Shown here: in pieces, positions 28,001 to 37,560 of the stretch | How the letters are laid out: every line of letters starts with the position of its first letter | Position numbering within the stretch: the first letter of the stretch is position 1 | NCBI GenBank assembly: GCA_028720105.1 | Contig: JAQYLI010000040.1 | Span: 124,001-188,000, forward strand | Length of the DNA stretch: 64,000 nt | DNA from: Oscillospiraceae bacterium | Lineage (GTDB): Bacteria; Bacillota; Clostridia; Oscillospirales; Ruminococcaceae | Reading direction: 5' to 3' | Made by a program: the position numbers and the translations under genes | The notes under the pieces: generated by a model | What the model was told of the DNA's origin: nothing | The model's input: only the letters and a program-made list of their open reading frames with translations | The model's database searches: none

Positions 28001-29638
28001 TGTATCGGTGATAACAGACTCTCTGATCGCATCAATGGGTGGATTTGTTACCTGTGCGAAGAGCTGCTTGAAATAATCAAAGAGAGGGGGATTTTTCTTT
28101 GAGAGAGGGGGAATGGGGGTGTCTACGCCCATTGCGGCGGTAGGCTCGGAGGCATTCAGCGCCATTGGTATCATTGTGCTTCTGATAGCTTCGTATGTAT
28201 AACCGAAGGCGTGCTGAAGTCTTTCAAGCTCCTCGCCCGAATATCTGAGGGGCTTCTTGTTGGGGATATTGAACTCGTGGAGAGAGTAGAAATTGTGGTC
28301 AAGCCACTCGCCGTAGGGCTGTCTCTTGCTGTAGTGATCCTTTATCTTCTCGTCCTCGATAAGCTCGCCCTTTACGGTGTCCACGAGGAGCATTTTTCCG
28401 GGGTGGAGACGTTCCTTCTTAACGATAGTCTCAACGGGGATATCAAGTGCGCCTACCTCGGAAGAAAGGATAAGATATTTTCCGCCCTTGTTATCGTCGG
28501 TGATGTAGTAACGGGAGGGGCGGAGTCCGTTTCTGTCAAGAACTGCGCCCAGAATGTCGCCGTCGGAGAAGATAATGGAGGCAGGTCCGTCCCAGGGTTC
28601 CATCATTGTTGCATAATACTGATAGAAGGCTCTTTTTTCACGGCTCATTGTGGTCTGGTGCTGCCAGGGCTCGGGGATAAGGGTAATTACTGCAAGGGGA
28701 AGATCAACGCCTGCCATAGTCATAAATTCAAGAGTATTGTCAAGGCGGGCGGAGTCGGAGCCTGTTACGTCAAGGATAGGAACGATGTCCTTCATTCTGT
28801 CACCGATATAATCGGACTTCAACACGGACTCACGGCTGAGCATTTTATCCACATTTCCCGTAATGGTGTTTATCTCGCCGTTATGAACCATCATACGGTT
28901 GGGGTGGGAGCGCTGCCAGCTGGGGTTGGTGTTGGTGCTGAAACGGGAGTGAACTATTCCTATTGCGCTGTGATAGTCCTCACAGTCAAGGTCCTTATAG
29001 AATTTTCTCAGCTGGTCTACAAGGAACATTCCTTTATATACTATTGTACGGCTGGAGCAGGAAACCACATATGTCTCCTTATCTGCCTTTTCAAATACCA
29101 TTCTTGCGATATAAAGCTTTCTGTCGAAAGGGAGCCCCTTTTCGCAGTCAGCAGGCTTTTCGATGAATGCCTGATAGATATTGGGCATACTTTCAAGAGC
29201 CTTTGAGCCCAATACGGAGGGTTCAACGGGAACCTTTCTCCAGCCTAAAAATGTAAGCTTTTCATCGGCAAGCACCTTTTCAAAGGTAGCCATTGACTTT
29301 TTAAGCTTGTCCTCGGACTGGGGGAAGAAGAACATAGCTATTCCGTATTCTCTCTTGCCGCCGATCTTTATTCCTTCCTCGGCGCATACCTTTGAGAAAA
29401 ATGTGTGGGATATCTGGAGAAGTATTCCCACGCCGTCGCCTGTTTTTCCCTCGGCGTCCTTTCCTGCACGGTGTTCAAGTGTTTCAACAATTTTGAGGGC
29501 GCTGTCAACTACCTTGTAGTCTGCCTCGCCGTTCATATTTACTACTGCACCTATTCCGCAGTTCTCGTGCTCGAAGCGGGGATCATAAAGTCCCTGCTTT
29601 GCGTATGGTTCCTGTACTCTATAGTTGTCCATAGCCAT
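25061..29638 (-). CDS. gltB: Glutamate synthase large subunit
   Basis: ENCGIGAV GATase II nucleophile after propeptide; FMN and Fe-S region; 1525 aa. Confidence 0.97.
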   Translation of the reverse strand: MAMDNYRVQEPYAKQGLYDPRFEHENCGIGAVVNMNGEADYKVVDSALKIVETLEHRAGKDAEGKTGDGVGILLQISHTFFSKVCAEEGIKIGGKREYGIAMFFFPQSEDKLKKSMATFEKVLADEKLTFLGWRKVPVEPSVLGSKALESMPNIYQAFIEKPADCEKGLPFDRKLYIARMVFEKADKETYVVSCSSRTIVYKGMFLVDQLRKFYKDLDCEDYHSAIGIVHSRFSTNTNPSWQRSHPNRMMVHNGEINTITGNVDKMLSRESVLKSDYIGDRMKDIVPILDVTGSDSARLDNTLEFMTMAGVDLPLAVITLIPEPWQHQTTMSREKRAFYQYYATMMEPWDGPASIIFSDGDILGAVLDRNGLRPSRYYITDDNKGGKYLILSSEVGALDIPVETIVKKERLHPGKMLLVDTVKGELIEDEKIKDHYSKRQPYGEWLDHNFYSLHEFNIPNKKPLRYSGEELERLQHAFGYTYEAIRSTMIPMALNASEPTAAMGVDTPIPPLSKKNPPLFDYFKQLFAQVTNPPIDAIRESVITDTSVYLGTSGNILKEDEKNCRVLQIKNPVLTNLDLLKIRTANIEGLKTADISMLYKKGESTLRQAIESLYTQADKAHATGASILILSDRGVDKDHLAIPSLLAVAALENYLVKTRKNTAISIIVETAEPYEVHHFATLLGFGASAVNPYLAMDTLYELTSGKAIDKEYTEALNCYVKAIVSGIVKIASKMGISTIQSYQGSKIFEALGISKSVCDEFFPDTVSRVGGIDLDDISEQVIARHDAAFDPRDLTVNDAMESVGSHKSRSGKEEHMYNPMTIHLLQQAAWTNDYSLFKKYSEYLNAEERNLTLRSTLDFKFDPNGGIPIDEVESVESIMHRFKTGAMSYGSISQEAHECMAIAMNMIGGKSNSGEGGEDLERIVTAGSPEDKCSAIKQVASGRFGVTSKYLTSAKEIQIKMAQGAKPGEGGHLPAKKVYPWIAKTRHSTPGVALISPPPHHDIYSIEDLAQLIYDLKNANKDARISVKLVSEVGVGTIAAGVAKAGAGVVLISGYDGGTGAAPGSSIHNAGLPWELGLAETHRTLIMNGLRSKVVIETDGKMMTGRDVVIAAMLGAEEYGFATAPLVTMGCVMMRVCNLDTCPVGVATQNPELRKRFKGKPEYIVNFMRFMATEMREYMAKLGIRTVDELVGRSDLLVKKDFPAGSKAAKIDMSEILSNPYAGTDAPSHFIPADVYDFKLEETIDEKVIIPAMSEALEKKEPKTIDIKVNNLNRTLGTLFGSEITRRYYNTLEDDTYVVKCHGSGGQSFGAFIPKGLTLELEGDSNDYFGKGLSGGKLVLYAPKEAKYRADDNIIVGNVALFGATSGKAFIAGIAGERFCVRNSGATVVVEGVGDHGCEYMTGGRAVILGKTSKNFAAGMSGGIAYVLDEEFDLYTKLNKALVGFSKLTEEEDINELRSLIEEHTEATGSERGREILDNFDEYLPKFKKIIPHDYAKMMNSIKKFTAEGMNPDDARISAFYENTK

Positions 29639-29718
29639 TACTCCTTACTTTCTGCTATACTCCGTTTTTATAAGCCGAAACTCTCCCTGAAAAATTCCGG
29701 CTTTTTCGGCATACTATA

Positions 29719-29780
29719 ATTCTATCACAGGAAATTCTCCTTGTCAATACAATTTTGCAAGTTTTAATAAAAATCTTGCA
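29719..29780 (-). promoter_or_regulatory. gltBD promoter (TTGACA-N17-TAGAAT) with 25-bp dyad upstream of -35
   Basis: -35 at 29742-29747, -10 at 29719-29724; TGCAAGATTTTTATTAAAACTTGCA at 29756-29780. Confidence 0.65.
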
Positions 29781-29879
29781 TTTTGACTTGAAATATCATA
29801 CTTTTAAGGGGATTTTTGCTCAATTTATGAAAAAGTTATAAAATGATGTGTCAAAAATACGGCTCGGAGGGGTAAAAAA

Positions 29880-29910
29880 ATTGACTCGAAAGCTTTTTGG
29901 CTTACGGGTC
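29880..29910 (-). terminator. Terminator after VanY-like gene
   Basis: Minus strand GACCCGTAAGCC-AAAAA-GCTTTCGAGTC followed by AATTTTTTT. Confidence 0.65.
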
Positions 29911-29951
29911 GGGTGAAATTATATTTACAATTTGTATTATATAATACTATA

Positions 29952-31064
29952 TTACTCAGAGTATTTTGAGTCTATGCCCAGATATTCCTCTAAGGTAAGT
30001 CCGCTGTCATACACCTTTTGGGCGGTATCAACTCCAAGATATCTTATATGCCAGGGTTCGTACATATATCCCGTTATGCTTTCGCCGTTTTCGGGGTAGC
30101 GGATTATAAAGCCGTATTCGGCGCAGTGGACTTTTAACCAATCGTATTCGGCGGTGTCGGCAAAGGTGATGTCAATGGTGTTAAGGTCGAAGGCAAGTCC
30201 TGTCTGATGCTCGGAATGTCCCGGACGGGCGGAATATCTGTCGGCTTCCGTTTTGCCGCTTCTCTCCACGTATCTTTCGTAAAGCCCTGCCTGATAATCA
30301 TAAGAGCGGAAGCCCGAGGATATGTAGATATTAAGTCCCTCTGCTGCCGCTGCGGACTGCATTTTGTCAAAGGCTGCCTGTGCGTCGGGGTCTACGCCCG
30401 GGGCATAGTCGGGGGGCAGGGCATAGGTCTTATTGGCGATAAGTATGCCGTCAATATAGGTGAGCTGCGTGTCACCCTCGCTGCTTTCGGTCGTTTCTGT
30501 CTCCTCGGTTTCGGAGGCGGCGGTAACGGTGACATACACTTCCGCATATACATCGGGAGACACGGCGGACTGCACCTTTATTATACATTCACCCTCGGAA
30601 AGGGCGGTAATATTGCCTATATCGTCCACCTCGGCTATGCTTTCATCGGAGCTTGTCCATATTTCGGACTTGTCGGGGGCGTTGTCGGGGTACATTGTCA
30701 CTATGGGCATTGAGCTTTCGCCTGTTTCCAGAGTTACCTCGTAATATGTAAGCTCTATGGCGGTTATTTCGTCTCTGTCGGGGTCTTCCGTTTCCTCTTC
30801 GGTCTGAGCGGGAAGCTCTATGGGCGGTTCATCGGTGTCTGCCCAGGTCTCCGTAGGCTTTGATATTTCACTTACGGTCTCGGAATTTGCGGAAACGGCT
30901 TCGGTATCGGCGGCGGTGTTTTCCTCGGTCAGGGACTCGGAGGATATAAGGTTATCCCCCAATACGGGTATGACATCGGTTTCGTCGGGAATGTCCTTTG
31001 CGGCAGCGCAGGCGGAAAGTGCAAGGGCTGCCATAACGGCACCGTAAATTTTTAGCTTTTTCAT
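29952..31064 (-). CDS. D-alanyl-D-alanine carboxypeptidase (M15B/VanY-like) lipoprotein with Big-2-like domain
   Basis: SGFRSYDYQ, SARPGHSEHQTGLAFDL, EPWHIRYLG; LSAC lipobox. Confidence 0.88.
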   Translation of the reverse strand: MKKLKIYGAVMAALALSACAAAKDIPDETDVIPVLGDNLISSESLTEENTAADTEAVSANSETVSEISKPTETWADTDEPPIELPAQTEEETEDPDRDEITAIELTYYEVTLETGESSMPIVTMYPDNAPDKSEIWTSSDESIAEVDDIGNITALSEGECIIKVQSAVSPDVYAEVYVTVTAASETEETETTESSEGDTQLTYIDGILIANKTYALPPDYAPGVDPDAQAAFDKMQSAAAAEGLNIYISSGFRSYDYQAGLYERYVERSGKTEADRYSARPGHSEHQTGLAFDLNTIDITFADTAEYDWLKVHCAEYGFIIRYPENGESITGYMYEPWHIRYLGVDTAQKVYDSGLTLEEYLGIDSKYSE

Positions 31065-31086
31065 TTTATGTATCCTTTTCTTTATG

Positions 31087-32133
31087 TTACTCTGCGGTTT
31101 CGGAGGAGACGCTCGTTTCGGAAGATGTGCTGTCTGCACTTTCCATAAAGTCGTAGTTATCCTCGTCTATGGGCAGTGGCTGCACATCGGGGGTGGGGGG
31201 CAGGTCAAGACCGTCTATGCGGTGTTCTTTAAGGAAATTTGTCCAGAATTCAACGGCGTGGTCGTAATTTACCTGCATTTTATCCTTTTTCATTCCCATT
31301 GTATCTACGGGCTTTCTGAATGATACATACAGGTCGGTATCGTCCACTGTGTCTGCTCCCAGCATATCCATAAAATCAGTTCCTGCAAGGCGGTAGCCTA
31401 TTTCCTCGGCATAAGGGTCGTCGGGGAATATCTCACGGCAGTCTGCAAAAACGTCCTCAAGGGCGCCTATGGACTGATATGCGTCCTTATCTCCGATTAT
31501 CATTACCACAGTTCCCGACTGGAACTCGCCTATAAGCTTTGTACGGTCGCCCTGGGTATAGTAGAGCGATGCCATTGTATCGTCAGCATAGCCTGTGGGG
31601 ACGTAGTAGAGACGGGCAAGAGGTTCGCCGTCGCCGTTGTAGTCGGGGCAGTATTTGCTCCAAAGCTGGGTAAGCTCCCCGGAATAGTAGCTCATATCAT
31701 AATCGGCGGCTATGTACATCGACTGAACGTCGGGGCGTTCCTTGCGGATAAAGTCGTATACGAGGAATATCACAAGGGCTAAAAACATTATTCCAACTAT
31801 GATAAAGGCTTTGTTATGATAAAAAAAGTTGCCTATCTTTTCCCATACGGTATAGGTGCGGACTTCTTCGGGAGCGGTCTCTATATCCTCCTCGGATATA
31901 ACGCCCTGCTTGAGCTTCATAAGCTCTATGCGGTCATGCCTCAGCTTGTCCTCGTAGGCTTTGCGCTGCTTTTCCTCACGCTTGGCTCTTTCCTCGGCTA
32001 TTCTTGCTTCCTCGGCAAGCTCCGCCTTTCTGTCGGCGGCGTCTATCTCACGGACCGTTTGCAGAAAGGATTTGGGCTTTTCGGGCTTTTTATGATTGCT
32101 TTCATTTTCGGGATTTTTTTCCTTATCTTCCAT
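31087..32133 (-). CDS. Membrane protein with charged N-terminus and one TM helix
   Basis: EKENP/KE-rich N-terminus, hydrophobic segment AFIIVGIMFLALVIFLVYDF. Confidence 0.7.
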   Translation of the reverse strand: MEDKEKNPENESNHKKPEKPKSFLQTVREIDAADRKAELAEEARIAEERAKREEKQRKAYEDKLRHDRIELMKLKQGVISEEDIETAPEEVRTYTVWEKIGNFFYHNKAFIIVGIMFLALVIFLVYDFIRKERPDVQSMYIAADYDMSYYSGELTQLWSKYCPDYNGDGEPLARLYYVPTGYADDTMASLYYTQGDRTKLIGEFQSGTVVMIIGDKDAYQSIGALEDVFADCREIFPDDPYAEEIGYRLAGTDFMDMLGADTVDDTDLYVSFRKPVDTMGMKKDKMQVNYDHAVEFWTNFLKEHRIDGLDLPPTPDVQPLPIDEDNYDFMESADSTSSETSVSSETAE

Positions 32134-32247
32134 TTGGCACCTCTTTTAAATATAAAAAGGGGAACGCTTTGCGCCGTTCCCCCCTATTTGATTTTTATTT
32201 ATAGTCATATTATAGCACAGGAATATTTTTTTTGCAAGAGGGTAATT

Positions 32248-32964
32248 TCAGCCCAAGTGCTGCTTTCTTAGCTGCTCCGTTTCGCACAGATCCTTTTCCG
32301 CTTTGGTTATCTGTAAATACTCGGCGTTAAGGTCGTCGGGAGAGGAAAATCCCATATCCATTGCGGCATAGCAAAGGCTTGAGGCAAGGGGCGCTCTGAG
32401 CAGCGGGGGGGCGAGGGAGATATGGCTGCATTTATCTTTCAGCATATCATAAAGAGTTTCGGCGTAATCTCCCGTTAAGATGACATTCTCCGAGCGGCTT
32501 GAAAGCTCATTGACAAGCTGATCTGCGGGGGTGATGCCGTCCTCCCGTTCTCTTATAATGTTTCCGTTCTCTGCTTTAAAAAGAGCATTATATACAAGCT
32601 CCTGACGGGCGTGCATTACGGGGCAGATCATACTGTCCAAAGGGGCTGTTCCCTTGAAATTATACGCCAGCGACATAAGGGACGATACCCCTGCGCATTT
32701 TTTATCAAGCCCGAAGCAAAGCCCTTTTACTGCGGCTATGCCTATTCTGAGTCCCGTATACGACCCGGGGCCGCTTACGGCAGCAAAGCCCTCCACGTCG
32801 GAAAGGGTCTTTCCTGCGTCGGAGAGCATTTTTTTGCACATCGGCATTATCACCTGTGAATGGGTGAGCTTTGTTACAAAGGTGTTCTGAGCAAGCACTG
32901 TATCCTCGGTGCAGAGGGCGCAGGAAGCGGTTTTTCCCGATGTGTCAATTCCAAGTATCAGCAA
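32248..32964 (-). CDS. tsaB: tRNA threonylcarbamoyladenosine biosynthesis protein TsaB
   Basis: LILGIDTSGKTASCAL, SGPGSYTGLRIG. Confidence 0.93.
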   Translation of the reverse strand: MLILGIDTSGKTASCALCTEDTVLAQNTFVTKLTHSQVIMPMCKKMLSDAGKTLSDVEGFAAVSGPGSYTGLRIGIAAVKGLCFGLDKKCAGVSSLMSLAYNFKGTAPLDSMICPVMHARQELVYNALFKAENGNIIREREDGITPADQLVNELSSRSENVILTGDYAETLYDMLKDKCSHISLAPPLLRAPLASSLCYAAMDMGFSSPDDLNAEYLQITKAEKDLCETEQLRKQHLG

Positions 32965-33424
32965 ATTTAGTCCCTCCGGTGGGGTCGGTCAGGGTGATCT
33001 TCCTGCCGCCGTTTTCTGTTATCTCAAGAGTGACGGTTATGGTGCTGCCGTCAAGCTCATCTTCAATATTTTCCGACCACTCGGCGGCTATTACCGAGTC
33101 CTCGGACATATAATCGAAAAAGCCTGTGGTCTCAAGGGCTTCTCCGCCGCTTATGCGGTACATATCAAAATGATAAAGGGACAGACCGTTCCCGTGATAT
33201 TCGTTTACGATGGCAAAGGTGGGAGAGGAAACGTTGTCCTCGAGACCCATTCCCATTGCAAGACCTCGGGTGAAGGTGGTTTTTCCCGCTCCGAGACCGC
33301 CTTTATATGCAATAACTTCTCCGCCCGTGAGACGCTTTCCCAGGCTTATGCCTGCTTTTATGGTCTCCTCGGGGGTGTTTGTGAATACGGTTTCCGAATA
33401 TGGTGCCACGGCTGCTCCTTTCAT
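32945..33424 (-). CDS. tsaE: tRNA threonylcarbamoyladenosine ATPase TsaE
   Basis: GGLGAGKTTFTRGLA, SPTFAIVNEY, HFDMYR. Confidence 0.93.
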   Translation of the reverse strand: MKGAAVAPYSETVFTNTPEETIKAGISLGKRLTGGEVIAYKGGLGAGKTTFTRGLAMGMGLEDNVSSPTFAIVNEYHGNGLSLYHFDMYRISGGEALETTGFFDYMSEDSVIAAEWSENIEDELDGSTITVTLEITENGGRKITLTDPTGGTKFADTWN

Positions 33425-34470
33425 ACGCTGCCCATATTTTTTAGCAGCTCGTCAACGTCCGAAGCGGCGGTCAGCAGGCTTTTCAGCTTTTCGCTAAGGT
33501 CATTGCCGCCAATTGCGCTGCTATTTCCGTCGGGAGTATGCTCCGTTTCGGCAGGGATACCACTGCTGTGGGCTGCGTCATACTCCGCTTCTGCCTCGTC
33601 GGCTCCCGAAATAAGACGGGAGATGTTCTCGTCCGACCTTTCGGGACAGGCTATGCTGGCGGTGTTCATTGAGGGCGTAACGCTCATTACGCGGAATTTC
33701 TCACAGAAAAAGCTGATGTCGTCGTCCTCAAGAGAGCGTATCTTATACCGCTTCTTCTCGGCGTAGCCGTATTTCTCGGTGCAGATTATATCAAAGCCGA
33801 AAAGCGGCGTTCTCACTCCGAGACAGCCTATTTCAAACTCGCTTACATTTTCAAAAATAATTTCGGCGCTGAATTTAACGGGGGCGTTGCTGTAAAGTAT
33901 CATTCGGATAAAGGGGACCTTTACCCCCTCGCTGCCGATACCGCTGTAATAGCTGAAATCGCCGAATGCGTCGAAATTATACCAGTAGAAATCCTCGGAA
34001 AGCTCGGTTATCTGGTCTATACCGTAGATATCTCCGAATTGCTTTTTCAGGGCGCTTCTTTCCTCGCACTGAGGCATAGGCTTTCTCATTCCCACGGGCA
34101 TTTTTTCAAAGCCCATTCCCTCATACCAGGGGATAAGGCTGTCCTCGCAGAATATCTGGACGCTGAGCTTATATATGCCCGACTGACAGTATTCCACGAT
34201 TTTTTGTACTATCTGAGCGCCTATGCCGTGCCTGCGGTAATCGGTGCGGACGCATATTCCGCTCATTATGGCGGCTATAAGACCGTCTGAGGCTACTCTG
34301 CCCAGGCCCACCAGAGTATCGCCGTCATAGGCGTAGCAGGAATAAAAGCTGGCGTTGGCTTTTTCGATATCCTCATCGGTGTAGCCGCTGAGATTATACC
34401 ATTCGAGAGCTTTGTAAAGATCTATTGTATCTGTGGGCTTTTTCAGCTCGGACACGTATTCTATATCCAC
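33421..34470 (-). CDS. GNAT acetyltransferase with C-terminal extension
   Basis: VRTDYRRHGIGAQIV motif; GTG 34470 preceded by GGGAGGG RBS. Confidence 0.8.
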   Translation of the reverse strand: MDIEYVSELKKPTDTIDLYKALEWYNLSGYTDEDIEKANASFYSCYAYDGDTLVGLGRVASDGLIAAIMSGICVRTDYRRHGIGAQIVQKIVEYCQSGIYKLSVQIFCEDSLIPWYEGMGFEKMPVGMRKPMPQCEERSALKKQFGDIYGIDQITELSEDFYWYNFDAFGDFSYYSGIGSEGVKVPFIRMILYSNAPVKFSAEIIFENVSEFEIGCLGVRTPLFGFDIICTEKYGYAEKKRYKIRSLEDDDISFFCEKFRVMSVTPSMNTASIACPERSDENISRLISGADEAEAEYDAAHSSGIPAETEHTPDGNSSAIGGNDLSEKLKSLLTAASDVDELLKNMGSV

Positions 34471-34628
34471 AAAATTCCCTCCCGCCGCATTTTTCTTGCA
34501 CATAACCCTATTTTATCACAACATAGCGGAAAGGTCAAGTTATATTTTGTAAACAGTCGAATTTATTAACGGGAAAATATGTTTGGGATATAACAGATAT
34601 CTCCCCGCCGGAGACGGGGAGATACGTA

Positions 34629-37547
34629 CTATCTGAGAGTGTTTGTCCATTCATCGACGATCTTGCAGCAAAGCTCGATATCGGAGTCCTCGGCTGCCTT
34701 TTTCAGCTTGAGAAACAGTTCGGTATGAGCGTCGGAAAAGTGCATATTTCCCATCTGTTCCACCGCCTCGTCGATAAGCAGGGAATCAAAATCGTCCAGT
34801 GCACTCTGCATTTTACTGAGGACGGCTCTGACTTCATCGGTGTCCGATATATTCTTTTTGCCCTCCGACGCGGCTATCTGACGCCATATGCCTATCACGG
34901 CAGAGCACATATCAATATCGCCGGCTTCGGCAAATGCACGTAGCTTTTCAAAGCATTGGGTCTGCGCAGATGTAAAGCTGTATTCGGACATCTTTTCCAG
35001 AACCTCGTCCATAGCGAGAGTATCCATAGTCTCCAGCGCTTCGGTCATACTGTCAAGGAGCATTGAGACCACGCTGCGATCTGCCGCCAAGACCTGCGTC
35101 TTGCCCGAAAGCTCGGGGAATAGGGGCGCAAGGATATCCTTATATCTGAGATAATGGGCGATAAGGTCGCTGGTCTTTGCAAGAATGAGGTCAACGTCAA
35201 GCTCGTTTCCTGCCTTCTCAAGTCTTGCCGCAAGCTCCGCAAGAGCGTCTGCGCCTATCTGCTTTGAGGTGCTTTTCAGCGAATGTACCTCAATGGTATA
35301 GCCTTTGATGTTGCTCTTTTCAAGGGCTTCCGTTATTATTGCCGCACGCTTGTCGATGGAGAGATAATACTCCCTTAGTATCTGCATATAAAGCTTTTCG
35401 CTGCCTAAAAGGGAGATAGCCTGTTTTGTATTAAGTCCCTCGATAACAAGGCTTCCTGTGGTCTTTTCGGCAGGCTGCGGCTGTGATTTTTCGGACACTG
35501 CAGGGATTATCTTTTCCTTTGGCAGCCATTTCCTTATCATTGCAACGATATCCGATACCTCGATAGGCTTTGCCACAAAGTCGTTCATACCCTCCTGTAT
35601 GAACATTTCCTTTGTCCCGCCTATGGCATTGGCTGTAAGGGCGATAATTGGAACATTTTCATAGCCCACGATAAGCCTGCGGATAATATGGGTAGTTTCA
35701 ACTCCGTCAACTCCGGGCATCATATGGTCCATAAACACAATGTCATATTTAATTTTCTTGACCTTTTCGATAGTTTCCGAAGCGCCGTTTGCCGTATCCA
35801 CCTGCATTCCGAGAGGCTCGATAATACCGCAGGCAACGGTCAGATTGATAGGATTGTCGTCAACGATAAGAATATGTGCGTCGGGAGCGGTAAACGGGAA
35901 ATTGTCGTTTTCCGAGCCGCTGTCGGGAAGAATATCGTCGCCGAGACCCAGTGCTGAATAAAGTCCCAGGGAATATATAGGCTTATGCAGCATTTTCACA
36001 CGGGGCTGATTTACGTCATTGGGGCTGTCGTAAGGGGCAAGCAGCAGGCATTTCAGCTCTGGATTATCCATTACCGATTTTTTTATCCTGTCGCTGAACA
36101 GATGCTTTTCAACAATGATATAGCCGTCTTTTATGCTCTCAAGGCTTCCCTGGTATTCGAGATTGATATACTTGATGCCCAGCGTGTCAAGGTCTTTGCA
36201 TACCTGAGCATAAACATACTCGTTTTCGATTATCAGCGCCGCTTTTACGCTGTTGTCGGGACAGGGTATGGACGGAGCTGAGTTAATGATCTTCTGCGGC
36301 AGCTCCACATAAAATGTGCTTCCCTTTTCATATTCGCTTTCAACAGTTATATTGCCGTTCATAAGCTTCAGAAGCTGCTGTGAGATGGCAAGACCCAGTC
36401 CGGTGCCCTCAATGTTTCGGTTTCTCTTGCTGTCAACCTGCTGGAAGGAGCGGAAGAGCTTTCCGATATCCTGCTTTTTGATGCCTATGCCCGTATCCCT
36501 GATGACAGTCTTCAGCATAATATTATCGCTGTCGATCTGCGAGAATGATATGGACATATGAACCTCGCCATGTTCGGTAAATTTAACGGCGTTATTCAGA
36601 AGATTAAGAAGTATCTGCTGTATTCTGATATTGTCTCCGTACAGCTTGTGGGGGAGCTTCGGGTCAAAATCCACCGTAAATTCCATATCCTTTGAGCCTA
36701 TTCTGGTATTTACGATATTGGCAAGGTCGTTTACGATGGAAAGCGGCTCGTAGACCACTTCCACGATATTCATTTTGCCCGATTCTATCTTTGAAAAATC
36801 CAGGATATCGTTGATGATAACAAGCAGATTTTTTCCCGATGAACGTATCTGTCTCACATACTGCTTCGCCTGGGGGGTCATTTCTTCGCGCAGAGCCATT
36901 TCCGCCATTCCGAGGACTGCGTTCATAGGAGTTCTTATCTCGTGGCTCATATTTGCAAGAAAGTCGGATTTCTGCGCCGCAGCCTGCATTGCCTGTCTGC
37001 TGAGCTTTATAGTCTCATAGGACTTGTATGCCATATCGGAAATTACGCCTGCAAATTCGTAAATAAACTGAGTGGAACGTTCTATGGCTGCTTTGGGAAC
37101 TATCTGGGTCTTGCGTGCAGCTTCAAGAAATCCCTCTTCGTCAACGCCTATCTCTTTTGCTATCTCACGCATTTTTTCATAATCAGGCTCTTCGGACAGG
37201 ACCTGACCGCCGATAAAGCTGCCTATCATACAGTCGCCCAGCATTACCGGCGCGGCGAAATCGACCAGATGTGCGTGGCAGAAGTATGAAACGGGCTTGC
37301 TGCTCTCAAGCGCCATTATGGCTCCGTCGCGGTCGCATTTTTCGCACCTCGCTCTGCCTACGGGGGATTTTCGGCAGTAATTTGTGCAAAATTCGGAAAA
37401 ATTCGACCCTTCGGTGATGGGTATTCCGTTTTCATCGGTGGTCAGAGCCGCCATTCGCGCCATTTTCGAGAAAGAGTCCTGTATCTTCTGCAGGGTCTCC
37501 ACCGGGATAAGGTCGGTAAGATGCAGTTCTTCGCCCATGTATTTCAT
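34629..37547 (-). CDS. Hybrid sensor histidine kinase: PocR-like sensor, HisKA, HATPase, REC, Hpt
   Basis: CRKSPVGRARCEKCDRDG (PocR), ANMSHEIRTPMNAVLG, GTGLGLAIS, FMDHMMPGVDG, VHSLKSTSKQIGA. Confidence 0.92.
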   Translation of the reverse strand: MKYMGEELHLTDLIPVETLQKIQDSFSKMARMAALTTDENGIPITEGSNFSEFCTNYCRKSPVGRARCEKCDRDGAIMALESSKPVSYFCHAHLVDFAAPVMLGDCMIGSFIGGQVLSEEPDYEKMREIAKEIGVDEEGFLEAARKTQIVPKAAIERSTQFIYEFAGVISDMAYKSYETIKLSRQAMQAAAQKSDFLANMSHEIRTPMNAVLGMAEMALREEMTPQAKQYVRQIRSSGKNLLVIINDILDFSKIESGKMNIVEVVYEPLSIVNDLANIVNTRIGSKDMEFTVDFDPKLPHKLYGDNIRIQQILLNLLNNAVKFTEHGEVHMSISFSQIDSDNIMLKTVIRDTGIGIKKQDIGKLFRSFQQVDSKRNRNIEGTGLGLAISQQLLKLMNGNITVESEYEKGSTFYVELPQKIINSAPSIPCPDNSVKAALIIENEYVYAQVCKDLDTLGIKYINLEYQGSLESIKDGYIIVEKHLFSDRIKKSVMDNPELKCLLLAPYDSPNDVNQPRVKMLHKPIYSLGLYSALGLGDDILPDSGSENDNFPFTAPDAHILIVDDNPINLTVACGIIEPLGMQVDTANGASETIEKVKKIKYDIVFMDHMMPGVDGVETTHIIRRLIVGYENVPIIALTANAIGGTKEMFIQEGMNDFVAKPIEVSDIVAMIRKWLPKEKIIPAVSEKSQPQPAEKTTGSLVIEGLNTKQAISLLGSEKLYMQILREYYLSIDKRAAIITEALEKSNIKGYTIEVHSLKSTSKQIGADALAELAARLEKAGNELDVDLILAKTSDLIAHYLRYKDILAPLFPELSGKTQVLAADRSVVSMLLDSMTEALETMDTLAMDEVLEKMSEYSFTSAQTQCFEKLRAFAEAGDIDMCSAVIGIWRQIAASEGKKNISDTDEVRAVLSKMQSALDDFDSLLIDEAVEQMGNMHFSDAHTELFLKLKKAAEDSDIELCCKIVDEWTNTLR

Positions 37548-37560
37548 ATGAATTCACCTC

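Noticed and set aside
26435-29206. Long plus-strand ORFs (424 aa, 331 aa) opposite gltB
   Set aside because: Shadow ORFs antisense to a highly conserved gene, low-complexity Cys/Gly/His-rich composition, no RBS or domain.
33421-34470. GNAT protein next to tsaE-tsaB as RimI
   Set aside because: It is upstream of tsaE, much longer than RimI, and has a large C-terminal extension.
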